Source: Hyphomicrobiales bacterium
GTDB taxonomy: Bacteria > Pseudomonadota > Alphaproteobacteria > Rhizobiales > Xanthobacteraceae
Direction of reading: 5' to 3'
NCBI GenBank assembly: GCA_017305715.1
Contig: JAFKKG010000020.1
Span: forward strand, 62,001-126,000
DNA length: 64,000 nt
This document shows, piece after piece, positions 7,228-15,452 of the stretch. A model generated the notes under the pieces. The model was not told the origin of the DNA, made no database searches, and saw only the letters and a list, made by a program, of their open reading frames with translations. Positions within the stretch are counted from its first letter, which is position 1, and each line of letters begins with the position of its first letter. The translations under genes were made by a program, and so were the position numbers.

Positions 7228-8038
7228 GTCGCGCGGCTCGGCCGGCAAGAAAAAATGCTCTTCATGCCGGCGCGAACGTCGGGTAACTGCGCCCGGCGTG
7301 AAGCACCGGCGGCGGGCCGGTCGCACCAACACATTTCCATTCTTGAATGCACCATACGGCCCTACTGAGGGACGTACCTCCACGCATTCGTCCGGGCGCC
7401 TAAGGGAAGATCCCGCCGCCGTCTTGGCCCGGTCGAGAACCCGCCTAGACCGCAAGGCCGCCCTTGCAGAGGCGGCGGGATCCCCCGCCCGCACGGGCAC
7501 CATCATCCTCGTTGACGCGCCGCATGCGGTGCTGGCCGATGCTTCCGGATGGCGTCCGCCGCGCCGAAAACGCCTCCACCATCGTACCGGCGAAAATCGA
7601 AGAAGTGCCTGCGCCGCAGCGAAAATCGCGGTTTTCCGCTGCCAATCCCGCAGACGGTCTTGGGCGCGGAAAGCCGCGATTTCACACACTCCGATACCGT
7701 TTTGAGCCCCTTCGACCCCCTCCGGACCCCGCTTGTTCGCTCCCGTGACGCCCCGTTTTCTCCACCACTCACCCCCGATTTTCGGGTTTTTCGGAAATAA
7801 GCGTTTAAACCGGGGGCCGCCGGGCGAGGCCGCGAGCGGTCGCCGGAACCCGGCCGCGGACCGCGCCACGGCACCTTCGGACCTGCTTGTTGAGCGCAGT
7901 CGGCCCACGCCGGCGGCGGCCGGCGCCGGGGGTCGCGCAGTGCCGACGCTTCCCGCCCGGTGCAACGCCTTCTCGCGGTCGGCACCTTTCAACCTCCGCG
8001 GACTCGACTTTTGTTCTTGTTGTGTTCTATTTGCGGGA
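7228..8038. other. Long stretch without a convincing gene
   Basis: All open frames across this 0.8 kb look like Arg/Pro/Ser-rich shadows. It contains an imperfect 17-bp inverted repeat (7623-7682), the nonamer CGAAAATCG twice (about 7590 and 7620) and its complement CGATTTTCG once near 7775, and a short AT-rich patch around 7775-7805. These make it the best candidate here for a cis-acting region (origin of replication or transfer, or strong regulatory zone). Confidence 0.45.
7623..7682. repeat. 17-bp imperfect inverted repeat
   Basis: Left arm 7623-7639 (AAATCGCGGTTTTCCGC) and right arm 7666-7682 (GCGGAAAGCCGCGATTT) pair at 16 of 17 positions around a 26-nt spacer. It lies in the gene-free stretch. 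No T-run follows, so it is not a typical terminator; an origin-of-transfer or regulator-binding role is possible. Confidence 0.6.
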
Positions 8039-8147
8039 ATGAACGACCGACCCGCGAGCTGGCGCATGCCGACCCCGAAACAGATGGAGAAGCTGGCCGC
8101 CGAAGCGGCCCGGAAGTCCGCGGGCGCGGCGCCGGCTGCGGCTCCGG

Positions 8148-8441
8148 ATGGAGCGCTGCCCGCCGAAATACTGGGAGTCGGTCCTGAAGGATCCCCGCGC
8201 CGGCGCCGACGGCATCCGGATGCGCAACCGAAGGCTTTCGGAGATCCCCCGGCACGTGCTCCGCGTCGCCTGCCGCCGCTGCGACCGGACCGTGGAGATC
8301 CAGACCGCGGACGCGGTCAGACTGTTCGGCGGGAACGCGGTCTGGAAGGACGTCGGACAGCGGCTCCTCGACGATACCTGCCGGCAAAGGACCGGCAGCC
8401 ATGAGGACGACGGGTGCTGGCCGGCGTTCGACGTGCCCTGA
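8148..8441 (+). CDS. Small zinc-ribbon-like hypothetical protein
   Basis: A 97-residue protein starting MERCPPKYWESVLKDP, with RVACRRCDRTVEIQ (CxxC) and later Cys residues near the C-terminus (DDTC, DDGC). The CxxC motif followed by a short helical DAVRLFGG segment is seen in several small island proteins. An upstream ATG at 8039 opens a different frame (MNDRPASWRMPTPKQMEKLA...) that also looks protein-like for about 40 codons before turning Arg-rich. A frameshift near 8140-8150, or an alternative N-terminus, is therefore possible. Function unknown. Confidence 0.5.
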   Translation: MERCPPKYWESVLKDPRAGADGIRMRNRRLSEIPRHVLRVACRRCDRTVEIQTADAVRLFGGNAVWKDVGQRLLDDTCRQRTGSHEDDGCWPAFDVP

Positions 8442-8476
8442 CCTCACACCGAACCGGTCCTCACCTGGATGTCCGG

Positions 8477-8926
8477 ATGGCGCCGAAGCACCACCCCACG
8501 CCCCTGTCGGGCGGCGACCGCAAGGCTCTGGCCAAGGAGCTCGGCAAGGCACGCGCCATGACCGGCATCCTGGCCGCACGATCGGCGGAAATGCGGACGA
8601 AGGGCGAGGCGATGATCCGGCAAGCCGACAGGCTTCTGTGCGAAAGCTGGAACGAGCGGATGTGGAGCGACGGCGAGCCGATCGACTCCTCGCCAACCAT
8701 CGACCAGGCCGTCAACGGCGGCTTTCCCTGGCTGGAAATCCGATGCTCGCGGTGCAAGACGCCGACCGACGTCGATCTCGCCGCCCTCGAACACCCGCCG
8801 ACAACCTTCGTGCACGACCTCGCAAGCCGCCTGCGCTGCCGCAAGTGCGCCAAGTCCGGGCGGCGCCCCTCCGCGACCTTGCTCCAACTTGGTTGGCAGC
8901 CGCGTCACCCTCAAGGGGAGGTCTAG
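8477..8926 (+). CDS. Hypothetical protein with paired CxxC motifs
   Basis: From the ATG at 8477 the protein has 149 residues. The N-terminal half is helical (KALAKELGKARAMTGILAAR). The C-terminal half has IRCSRCKTPTDVDLAALEHP then RLRCRKCAKSGRRP, so two CxxC knuckles about 40 residues apart could hold one zinc ion. I associate this arrangement with small unknown proteins common in rhizobial islands. Frames upstream of 8477 are open, so the start is a choice: 8477 gives a compact protein after the preceding gene. It may be a nucleic-acid-binding accessory factor (inference). Confidence 0.6.
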   Translation: MAPKHHPTPLSGGDRKALAKELGKARAMTGILAARSAEMRTKGEAMIRQADRLLCESWNERMWSDGEPIDSSPTIDQAVNGGFPWLEIRCSRCKTPTDVDLAALEHPPTTFVHDLASRLRCRKCAKSGRRPSATLLQLGWQPRHPQGEV

Positions 8927-8987
8927 GTTGCGGTCCAGGCAGGAATCATCGACCGTCGTTTATTCCAACCATGAACGGACGCCCAAG

Positions 8988-11051
8988 GTGCAGACGGCAA
9001 CCGCCTACCTCGAAGCCCTCAATCCCGAGCAGCGGCGTGCGGTCGAGCACGGGGCTGCGGGAGCATCGGCGGCGCCGCCTCTGCTGGTCATCGCAGGGGC
9101 CGGGTCCGGAAAGACCAACACCCTCGCCCACCGGGTCGCCCATCTGATCGTGCAGGGCACCGACCCGCGCCGGATCCTGCTGATGACGTTTTCGCGGCGC
9201 GCCGCGTCCGAGATGACCAAGCGCGTCGAACGCATCGCGCGCAAGGTGATGGGCGCCGGTGCCGGCGTGATGACGGACGCGCTGACCTGGGCCGGCACCT
9301 ACCACGGCATCGGCGCCCGGCTGCTGCGCGAGCACGCCGAACGGATCGGCCTGGATCCGGCCTTCACGATTCACGACCGTGAGGACTCCGCGGACCTCAT
9401 GAACCTGGTGAGACATGAGAAGGGCTTCTCCAGGACCGAAAGCCGCTTCCCGACCAAGGGCACCTGCCTTTCCATCTACTCGCGCTGCGTCAACGCCGAG
9501 ATGCCGGTCGAGCAGGTTATCGGCACGTCGTATCCATGGTGCGCCGGGTGGGCGGCTGAACTGAAGGAACTGTTCGCGGCCTACGTCGAAGCCAAGCAGA
9601 AGCAGAACGTTCTCGATTACGACGACCTCCTGCTCTATTGGGCACAGATGGTCGGCGACGCCACCCTGGCCGACGACATAGGCGGCCGCTTCGATCACGT
9701 CCTGGTCGACGAGTATCAGGACACGAACCGGCTGCAGTCCTCGATCCTGCTGGCGCTCAAACCCGGAGGCCGAGGCCTCACAGTCGTCGGCGACGACGCC
9801 CAATCGATCTACTCGTTCCGCGCCGCGACCGTGCGCAACATCCTCGACTTTCCCGAACAGTTCTCGCCGCCTGCAAGCATCATCACACTCGAACGCAATT
9901 ATCGGTCGACGCAAACGATTCTCGCCGCCGCCAACGGCGTTATCGGTCTTGCGAAGGAACGCTTCACCAAGAACCTTTGGACCGAGCGCTCCTCCGGAGC
10001 GAAGCCGCAACTCGTCACCGTCCGCGACGAGGCCGACCAGGCCCGCTTCATCGTCGAACGCATCCTGGAGAACCGTGAATCAGGCACTCTCCTGAAGGAA
10101 CAGGCCGTGCTGTTCCGGACATCCAGCCACAGCGGTCCGCTCGAAATCGAACTGACGCGCCGGAACATCCCGTTCGTGAAGTTCGGCGGACTGAAGTTTC
10201 TCGACGCCGCCCACATCAAGGACATGCTGGCGCTGCTGCGGTTCGTCGAAAATCCGCGCGACCGTGTCGCAGGCTTTCGCCTGATGCACCTTCTGCCCGG
10301 AATCGGACCGGCAACCGCGCAGCGCGTGCTCGACCGCATGGCGGAGGCCGCGGACCCCATCGCGGCGCTCGCGGACATACCGACGCCACCGCGCGCCGGC
10401 GACGACTGGAAGGGTTTTGTCGAGACCTTGGGCAATCTCCGATATTCGGAATGGCCCGTCGACCTGGAGCGTGCACGCCTCTGGTACGAACCACATCTCG
10501 ACCGCATCCACGAAGACGCCGAGACGCGACGGGCCGATTTGATCCAGCTCGAGCAGATCGCCTCCGGTTATCCTTCGCGCGAACGCTTCCTGACCGAGCT
10601 CACCCTGGATCCGCCCGACGCGACCAGCGACCAGGCCGGCGTGCCGCTGCTCGACGAGGACTACCTGATCCTGTCCACGATCCACTCCGCCAAGGGCCAG
10701 GAATGGAAGTCGGTCTATCTGCTCAACGTCGTCGACGGCTGCATGCCTTCCGACCTCGGCGCCGGCACCTCGGCAGAGATCGAGGAGGAACGTCGCCTGC
10801 TGTATGTCGCCATGACCCGCGCGAAGGACGAACTCCATCTGGTCGTGCCGCAGCGCTTCTTCGTCCACGGGCAGCACGCGCAGGGCGATCGTCACCTCTA
10901 TGCGTCCAGAACTCGCTTCATTCCGGAAAAGCTGCTCGGCCTGTTCGAACGTACGGCTTGGCCGCTTGTGCCGGCTGGTTCTGCCGCACGCGCCGCAAGC
11001 CAGGGATCCAAGCTGGATATCGGCGCGCGCATGCGCGGAATGTGGCGATGA
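8988..11051 (+). CDS. UvrD/PcrA-family superfamily 1 DNA helicase
   Basis: About 687 residues from the GTG at 8988 (TATAYLEALNPEQRRAVEHG matches the normal start of the family); upstream TTG codons back to 8889 are possible. SF1A motifs in order: Q-motif LNPEQRRAV, Walker A GAGSGKTN, TFSRRAASEM, Walker B DEYQDTN, GDDAQSIYSFR, NYRST, STIHSAKGQEW and VAMTRAKDELH. All catalytic residues appear intact, so it should be an active 3'-5' helicase translocase. The protein ends GARMRGMWR; the same ending occurs in a helicase remnant at about 35.2 kb. A 24-codon frame (11048-11122) overlaps its stop by ATGA but has no other support. Confidence 0.9.
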   Translation: MQTATAYLEALNPEQRRAVEHGAAGASAAPPLLVIAGAGSGKTNTLAHRVAHLIVQGTDPRRILLMTFSRRAASEMTKRVERIARKVMGAGAGVMTDALTWAGTYHGIGARLLREHAERIGLDPAFTIHDREDSADLMNLVRHEKGFSRTESRFPTKGTCLSIYSRCVNAEMPVEQVIGTSYPWCAGWAAELKELFAAYVEAKQKQNVLDYDDLLLYWAQMVGDATLADDIGGRFDHVLVDEYQDTNRLQSSILLALKPGGRGLTVVGDDAQSIYSFRAATVRNILDFPEQFSPPASIITLERNYRSTQTILAAANGVIGLAKERFTKNLWTERSSGAKPQLVTVRDEADQARFIVERILENRESGTLLKEQAVLFRTSSHSGPLEIELTRRNIPFVKFGGLKFLDAAHIKDMLALLRFVENPRDRVAGFRLMHLLPGIGPATAQRVLDRMAEAADPIAALADIPTPPRAGDDWKGFVETLGNLRYSEWPVDLERARLWYEPHLDRIHEDAETRRADLIQLEQIASGYPSRERFLTELTLDPPDATSDQAGVPLLDEDYLILSTIHSAKGQEWKSVYLLNVVDGCMPSDLGAGTSAEIEEERRLLYVAMTRAKDELHLVVPQRFFVHGQHAQGDRHLYASRTRFIPEKLLGLFERTAWPLVPAGSAARAASQGSKLDIGARMRGMWR

Positions 11052-11129
11052 CGGCAAGCGGCGCCGAAATGCCGTGCAAGGTCGTCGGCCTCATCCGGCC
11101 GACGGTCCAAACCAACGGATGAGCCGACA

Positions 11130-12197
11130 ATGACGACGATAAACACCATCCATTCCCTGATCAGGGAATTGGAAAAGGTCTCGCCCAAGCTGGCATCCCT
11201 CGACCTGTGCTCGACCATCCAGGATGGACAGATCGAAGCGGAGCGGTTCGAATTCGCCAACAACGGCGACGAAATCGCACTTGTCGGCAGGGCGCTCGAA
11301 CACCTTCCGGCCCCCGGGGCCGCCTTGCGAAAGATGATGACCGATCTGCTTTCGCAGCAAAACTTCTATGGCCAACTGTGCGAGTTCGCGGTCTACGATT
11401 GGCTGCGACGCAACGACGCCGGCTTTCAGGTGCAGGTTCCCCTGACCGGATCGGAAGTGCTGAATCCAAACGGGACCGACCTCGACGGACTTTTCGAGGG
11501 TCGCGACGTGTATTTCGACATCAAGGGTTTCGGATTCGAAGCCTACGTCCGTGAAAAATTCAGGGCCAAGCTTTCGAGCATGGTCAACGGAGGGCGCATC
11601 CTCATCGAGGGCGCACGCGACAATTCGGTAAAGGACATCGAGGGCGCATTCCGCAAGCTCAAGGGGTTGGCGGCCGAACTTCAGCAAAACGGCATCGCCA
11701 AGATTCCCGAATTGGATTGGACGCTTCGTGCTTCTACTTCCCCGCTCACCATGGAACTGGGCACGGCCAATCCTTATCGGACGGCCGAAGAGAACTGGTA
11801 CTACCCGTTCAAGACGTCCCGGCAGTTTCACCGCACTTCAGCATTCCTCCTGGTATTTGCATTTTCTCCGAGATTCAACGGACTGATGTCGGTCGACTTC
11901 GACGGCTCCACGGGAGTGTTCCTCAGATCGTTGGCGAGGCGGGCATTTCTTCAGACGAAAGGCGATGCAACGCCGATCTCTAACTTCGACGCTGCGGCGG
12001 ATCCGACCGTTACCCTGGATCAGGCGTCGCAATTGCTCTCCGGCCTGCTTTTTCTGAACTTCGCGAATGACAATGCATGGCTGTTCCTGAACCCGAGGGC
12101 GGTGCATCCCCTGAAGAAGGACCGTGTCCCCCAACTGTTCGATTTCATGCTGCCGCGCGAAATGTCGATCGATGACTTTTTTCACGACAACTACTAG
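11130..12197 (+). CDS. Unknown protein, possible PD-(D/E)XK nuclease
   Basis: A 355-residue protein, no recognised family. Residues about 110-135 read NPNGTDLDGLFEGRDVYFDI followed by KGFGF. An Asp in a 'GTDLDG' turn, about ten residues, then a beta strand ending D-x-K is the core pattern of the PD-(D/E)XK nuclease fold, and an earlier helix (NFYGQLCEFAVYDWL) carries a Glu at the expected place. The rest is alpha/beta without membrane segments. GC looks a little lower than in neighbouring genes. It sits between the UvrD-like helicase and the SRAP gene, so a DNA-processing or restriction role is plausible but unproven. Confidence 0.55.
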   Translation: MTTINTIHSLIRELEKVSPKLASLDLCSTIQDGQIEAERFEFANNGDEIALVGRALEHLPAPGAALRKMMTDLLSQQNFYGQLCEFAVYDWLRRNDAGFQVQVPLTGSEVLNPNGTDLDGLFEGRDVYFDIKGFGFEAYVREKFRAKLSSMVNGGRILIEGARDNSVKDIEGAFRKLKGLAAELQQNGIAKIPELDWTLRASTSPLTMELGTANPYRTAEENWYYPFKTSRQFHRTSAFLLVFAFSPRFNGLMSVDFDGSTGVFLRSLARRAFLQTKGDATPISNFDAAADPTVTLDQASQLLSGLLFLNFANDNAWLFLNPRAVHPLKKDRVPQLFDFMLPREMSIDDFFHDNY

Positions 12198-12218
12198 AGG
12201 GGGAGCCGAGCCGACCCA

Positions 12219-12944
12219 ATGTGCAACCTCTACTCGTTTACGACGAACCAGGCCGCCATCATCGCGCTCTTCCGCGTGGTCAACCGGTACGTCGGCAACC
12301 TCGCGCCGATGCCCGGCGTCTTTCCGGATTACCGGGCACCGATCGTCCGCAACCGCGCCGACGGCCGCGAGCTCGCCACGGCGAGATGGGGGATGCCATC
12401 GTCGTCGAAGGCGCTAATGGATGCCACCAAGAAGCGAGCCGAAAAGCTGCAGGCAAAGGGCAAGTCGGTCGACTTCACGGAATTGCTCCGGATGGAGCCG
12501 GACGGTGGCACGACCAACATCCGCAACGTGAGAAGCAAACCCTGGACGAGGTGGCTGGGTCCGGAGCACCGCTGCGTGGTGCCGTTCAACAGCTTCAGCG
12601 AGTTCAACAAGGCGGAAGGTGGCGACATCTGGTTCGCACTCGACGATGGCCGCCCCCTTGCCTGCTTCGCCGGCATCTGGACCAACTGGACGTCCGTCCG
12701 GAAGGTCAAGGAGGGCGAGACGACCAACAACCTCTACGCGTTCCTGACGACGGAGCCGAACGCCGAGGTCGGCGCGGTCCATCCGAAGGCGATGCCCGTG
12801 ATCCTGACGACGCCCGATGAAGTCGAGACCTGGATGACGGCGGCACCGGACGAGGCGCTGAAGCTCCAGCGGCCGCTGCCGGACGGGTCGCTCCGGATCG
12901 TCGCCCGCAGCGTCAAAGAAGACCCCGCCGAGCCGGCAGCGTGA
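12219..12944 (+). CDS. SOS response-associated peptidase (SRAP/YedK/HMCES family)
   Basis: A 241-residue protein. It starts MCNLYSF: after Met removal Cys2 becomes the N-terminal catalytic residue that in this family forms a thiazolidine link with abasic sites in single-stranded DNA. Other family marks: MPGVFPDYRAP, ATARWGMPS, TTNIRNVRSKPWTRW, RCVVPFNSFSEF and HPKAMPVILTTPDE, where the His belongs to the active site. Length is normal. The stop overlaps the GTG start of dinB by 4 bp, so DNA-damage shielding and translesion synthesis are coupled. A DNA-damage-inducible operon is likely, but I saw no clear LexA box. Confidence 0.92.
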   Translation: MCNLYSFTTNQAAIIALFRVVNRYVGNLAPMPGVFPDYRAPIVRNRADGRELATARWGMPSSSKALMDATKKRAEKLQAKGKSVDFTELLRMEPDGGTTNIRNVRSKPWTRWLGPEHRCVVPFNSFSEFNKAEGGDIWFALDDGRPLACFAGIWTNWTSVRKVKEGETTNNLYAFLTTEPNAEVGAVHPKAMPVILTTPDEVETWMTAAPDEALKLQRPLPDGSLRIVARSVKEDPAEPAA

Positions 12945-14044
12945 CCGACGAGGCCGACGACCAGGCGGGCCCGGTGGCGCGCCAGCGCAAGATCATCCAC
13001 GTCGACATGGACGCGTTCTACGCGTCAGTCGAGCAGCGGGACAATCCGGATCTCCGGGGCAAGCCGGTCGCGGTCGGCGGATCCCGCGAGCGCGGCGTCG
13101 TGGCGGCGGCGAGCTACGAAGCCCGCAAGTTCGGCGTCCGCTCGGCGATGCCGTCGGTGACGGCGAAGCGCCAGTGTCCGGACCTGATCTTCGTGAAGCC
13201 TCGCTTCGAGGTCTACAAAGCGGTCTCGCAGCAGATCCGCGACATCTTCGCCGAGCACACGCCGACCATCGAGCCGCTGTCGCTGGACGAGGCGTACCTC
13301 GACGTCACCGAAAACCTGCAGGCGATTGCGCTGGCACGCGACGTCGCGCTGGCCATCCGCGCCAGGATCAAGGAAGTGACCGGCCTGAACGCATCCGCCG
13401 GCATTTCCTACAACAAGTTTCTGGCGAAACTCGCCTCGGATCATCGCAAGCCGAACGGCCAGTACGTCATCTCTCCGGAGATGGGACCGGCGTTCGTCGA
13501 AGCCCTGCCCGTCGGCAAGTTTCATGGCATCGGTCCCGCCACCAGCGCCAAGATGAATTCTCTCGGGCTCCATACCGGACTCGACATGCGCAACCAGACG
13601 CTGGATTTCATGCAGGCCAAGTTCGGAAAGGCCGGCGCGTACTACTACTGGATCTCAAGAGGCATCGACGATCGGGAAGTCCGCGCGAACCGGATCCGGA
13701 AATCCGTCGGCGCCGAGAACACGTTTGCCGGCGACCTCACCGACTTCGACGCGATGGCCGCCGAACTGCTGCCGCTGGTCGACAAGGTCTGGCGCCATTG
13801 CGAGGACAAGGGTTCGAGGGGCCGGACGGTAACGCTGAAGGTCAAATTCAACGACTTCGAGATCATCACCCGCAGCAGGTCCGTTCCCGTCGCCGTCTCG
13901 AGCCGCAGCGAACTCGAGCGCCTGTCGGTCGCCCTGCTGCAGAACGAGATGCCCCTTTCCAGACCAGTGCGCCTCCTGGGAGTTTCGCTATCCTCGCTGC
14001 ACGAAGGCGAGCAGGACGAATCGCAACTCGGCCTGCCGATCTGA
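12941..14044 (+). CDS. dinB: DNA polymerase IV (Y family)
   Basis: A 367-residue protein starting at GTG 12941 within the SRAP stop. Y-family marks: IIHVDMDAFYASVEQ (first metal Asp), GVVAAASYEARKFGVRSAMP, EPLSLDEAYLDVT (second and third acidic residues), GISYNKFLAKLASDHRKPNG and GIGPATSAKMNSLGLHTG (helix-hairpin-helix). It performs low-fidelity lesion bypass at stalled forks. The C-terminus is slightly shorter than some chromosomal DinB proteins and ends in QLGLPI, which could act as a beta-clamp-binding tail (QL-x-L). It is an accessory copy on the island; the chromosome likely has another. Confidence 0.93.
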   Translation: MTDEADDQAGPVARQRKIIHVDMDAFYASVEQRDNPDLRGKPVAVGGSRERGVVAAASYEARKFGVRSAMPSVTAKRQCPDLIFVKPRFEVYKAVSQQIRDIFAEHTPTIEPLSLDEAYLDVTENLQAIALARDVALAIRARIKEVTGLNASAGISYNKFLAKLASDHRKPNGQYVISPEMGPAFVEALPVGKFHGIGPATSAKMNSLGLHTGLDMRNQTLDFMQAKFGKAGAYYYWISRGIDDREVRANRIRKSVGAENTFAGDLTDFDAMAAELLPLVDKVWRHCEDKGSRGRTVTLKVKFNDFEIITRSRSVPVAVSSRSELERLSVALLQNEMPLSRPVRLLGVSLSSLHEGEQDESQLGLPI

Positions 14045-14052
14045 AAACGTTC

Positions 14053-14451
14053 ATGATCAGCATTTCAACAGCAGGCAGCATGCGATCACCTGTCATCGTC
14101 GTCGGCCGGTTCGCGCTCAAGTTTGCGCGGAACGCGCGCGGACGCGCCAGCAATCTGTACGAAGCAACGCTCTATCGCAGCGTCAGCTCCACGCGGCGTG
14201 CCCTGCTCTGCCCAGTTCTCTGGGTGTCACAAAGGGGAACCGTGCAGATCATGAGGGCGGCGAAGCCGTTGAGCGACATGATGAGCCTGGACGAGTACAT
14301 GCATGTCACCGAGGTTTGGGACTACGTGCCGGGAGAGGACAGTTGTCCCTTCGAACCGAAGGCGTCCGACTGGGGATGGTTCGAAGGCCGGATGGTCGCT
14401 CTCGATTACTCAACCCCGGCGTGGGAGGCCGACGAACCTATTTCCGCTTGA
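14053..14451 (+). CDS. Hypothetical protein
   Basis: A 132-residue protein, ATG 8 bp after dinB. Central stretches (FALKFARNARGRASNLYEAT, then RRALLCPVLWVS and IMRAAKPLS) look like a conserved protein rather than a shadow, and the C-terminal part is acidic and Trp-rich (EVWDYVPGEDSCPFEPKASD, then WGWFEGRMVALDYS). I recall similar unnamed proteins from rhizobial islands but know no function. An alternative start is the GTG at about 14242 behind AAAGGGG. The 3' end overlaps the convergent ligase gene by 14 bp. Confidence 0.55.
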   Translation: MISISTAGSMRSPVIVVGRFALKFARNARGRASNLYEATLYRSVSSTRRALLCPVLWVSQRGTVQIMRAAKPLSDMMSLDEYMHVTEVWDYVPGEDSCPFEPKASDWGWFEGRMVALDYSTPAWEADEPISA

Positions 14452-15373
14452 GTCCCTTGAACGAACTCTGCCGTAGCAGACCCTCGGAAGTAATGTCGCG
14501 GTACTCGACGTCCGCGAAGAACATCGGCTCGACCCAGGTGGCCTTCGGCTTCTTGATCGGCTTCGTCAGCTTGGATTTCGGGCTCACCACGGTATCAAGC
14601 TGTTTTCTGATCTGGCTAGAGACGGTTCGAGACCAGCCGGTCCCAACCTTGCCCATGTAGACGAGATCCTTTCCCTCTCGCTTGCCGAGATACAGTGCAG
14701 CCACCCCGGTGGGGTCCTTGATGAAGCCGATGACCGGGAATTTTCCCTTCTGCACGGACTTCACCTTCAACCATCCTTCGTTCCTGTCGGAGCGGTAGGG
14801 AGCCTGCGCGTTCTTCGAAATGATACCCTCGAAGTTGAGCTTCGCGGCGTGTTCGAACATCTCCTGTCCGTCGCCGGTCAGGTGCTCGGAGTAGATGACG
14901 GGAAGCCCGATGTCGTTTTCGCCGAGCAGGTCCGACAGCATCCGCTTGCGCGCCACCTGGGGGAGTTTGCGGAGGTCACCGTCCCGCCAGAGGAGATCGA
15001 AGGCGTAGTAGACGAGGCGATCCTGTTTGCCCGCGGCGAGTTCGGCCTGGAGCTCGGAGAAATTGGTGCGGCCCTCATGGATGACCACGACTTCTCCGTC
15101 GAATATCGCCTGACCAGGGATATCCAACGTCCCGGCGATCCCGGAAAAACGTTTGGTCCAGTCCAGCCCGCTGCGGGTGAACACCCGCTTCTTCCCCTTG
15201 TCGAGGTGGACTTGCACCCGGTAGCCGTCGAACTTGATTTCATGGAGCCATTGGTCGCCGGACGGCGCCTTGGCCTTCAGCGTGGCGAGTTGCGGCTTGA
15301 TGAATCCCGGCATTGCCGCCTTAGCGGCCGCCGCAACAACTCTCCGCGCACGCTTCGTCATCACTCTACCCAA
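14438..15373 (-). CDS. ATP-dependent DNA ligase, LigD ligase-domain type
   Basis: A 311-residue protein, ATG at 15373 or, nearly as good, 15361. The adenylation motif I is EIKFDGYRVQV with Lys47 as the AMP acceptor, and motif III is IFDGEVVVIHEGRTNFSEL. Motif IV is FEGIISKNAQAPYRSDRNEGWLKVK and an OB-fold part reads KGKFPVIGFIKDPTGVAALYLG. This is the size of the isolated ligase domain of bacterial LigD; the polymerase and phosphoesterase domains of full LigD (about 850 residues) are absent and no Ku gene is seen in the window. It may seal nicks during element DNA metabolism. It is convergent with the preceding + strand cluster. Confidence 0.9.
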   Translation of the reverse strand: MGRVMTKRARRVVAAAAKAAMPGFIKPQLATLKAKAPSGDQWLHEIKFDGYRVQVHLDKGKKRVFTRSGLDWTKRFSGIAGTLDIPGQAIFDGEVVVIHEGRTNFSELQAELAAGKQDRLVYYAFDLLWRDGDLRKLPQVARKRMLSDLLGENDIGLPVIYSEHLTGDGQEMFEHAAKLNFEGIISKNAQAPYRSDRNEGWLKVKSVQKGKFPVIGFIKDPTGVAALYLGKREGKDLVYMGKVGTGWSRTVSSQIRKQLDTVVSPKSKLTKPIKKPKATWVEPMFFADVEYRDITSEGLLRQSSFKGLKRK

Positions 15374-15452
15374 AACGCCAGTTTACCGAGGAACCCTTAC
15401 CGATCTTCTCGTTGCGGACGAACGAGGCCGCGCCGTGGAAGCGCCAGCGCGC

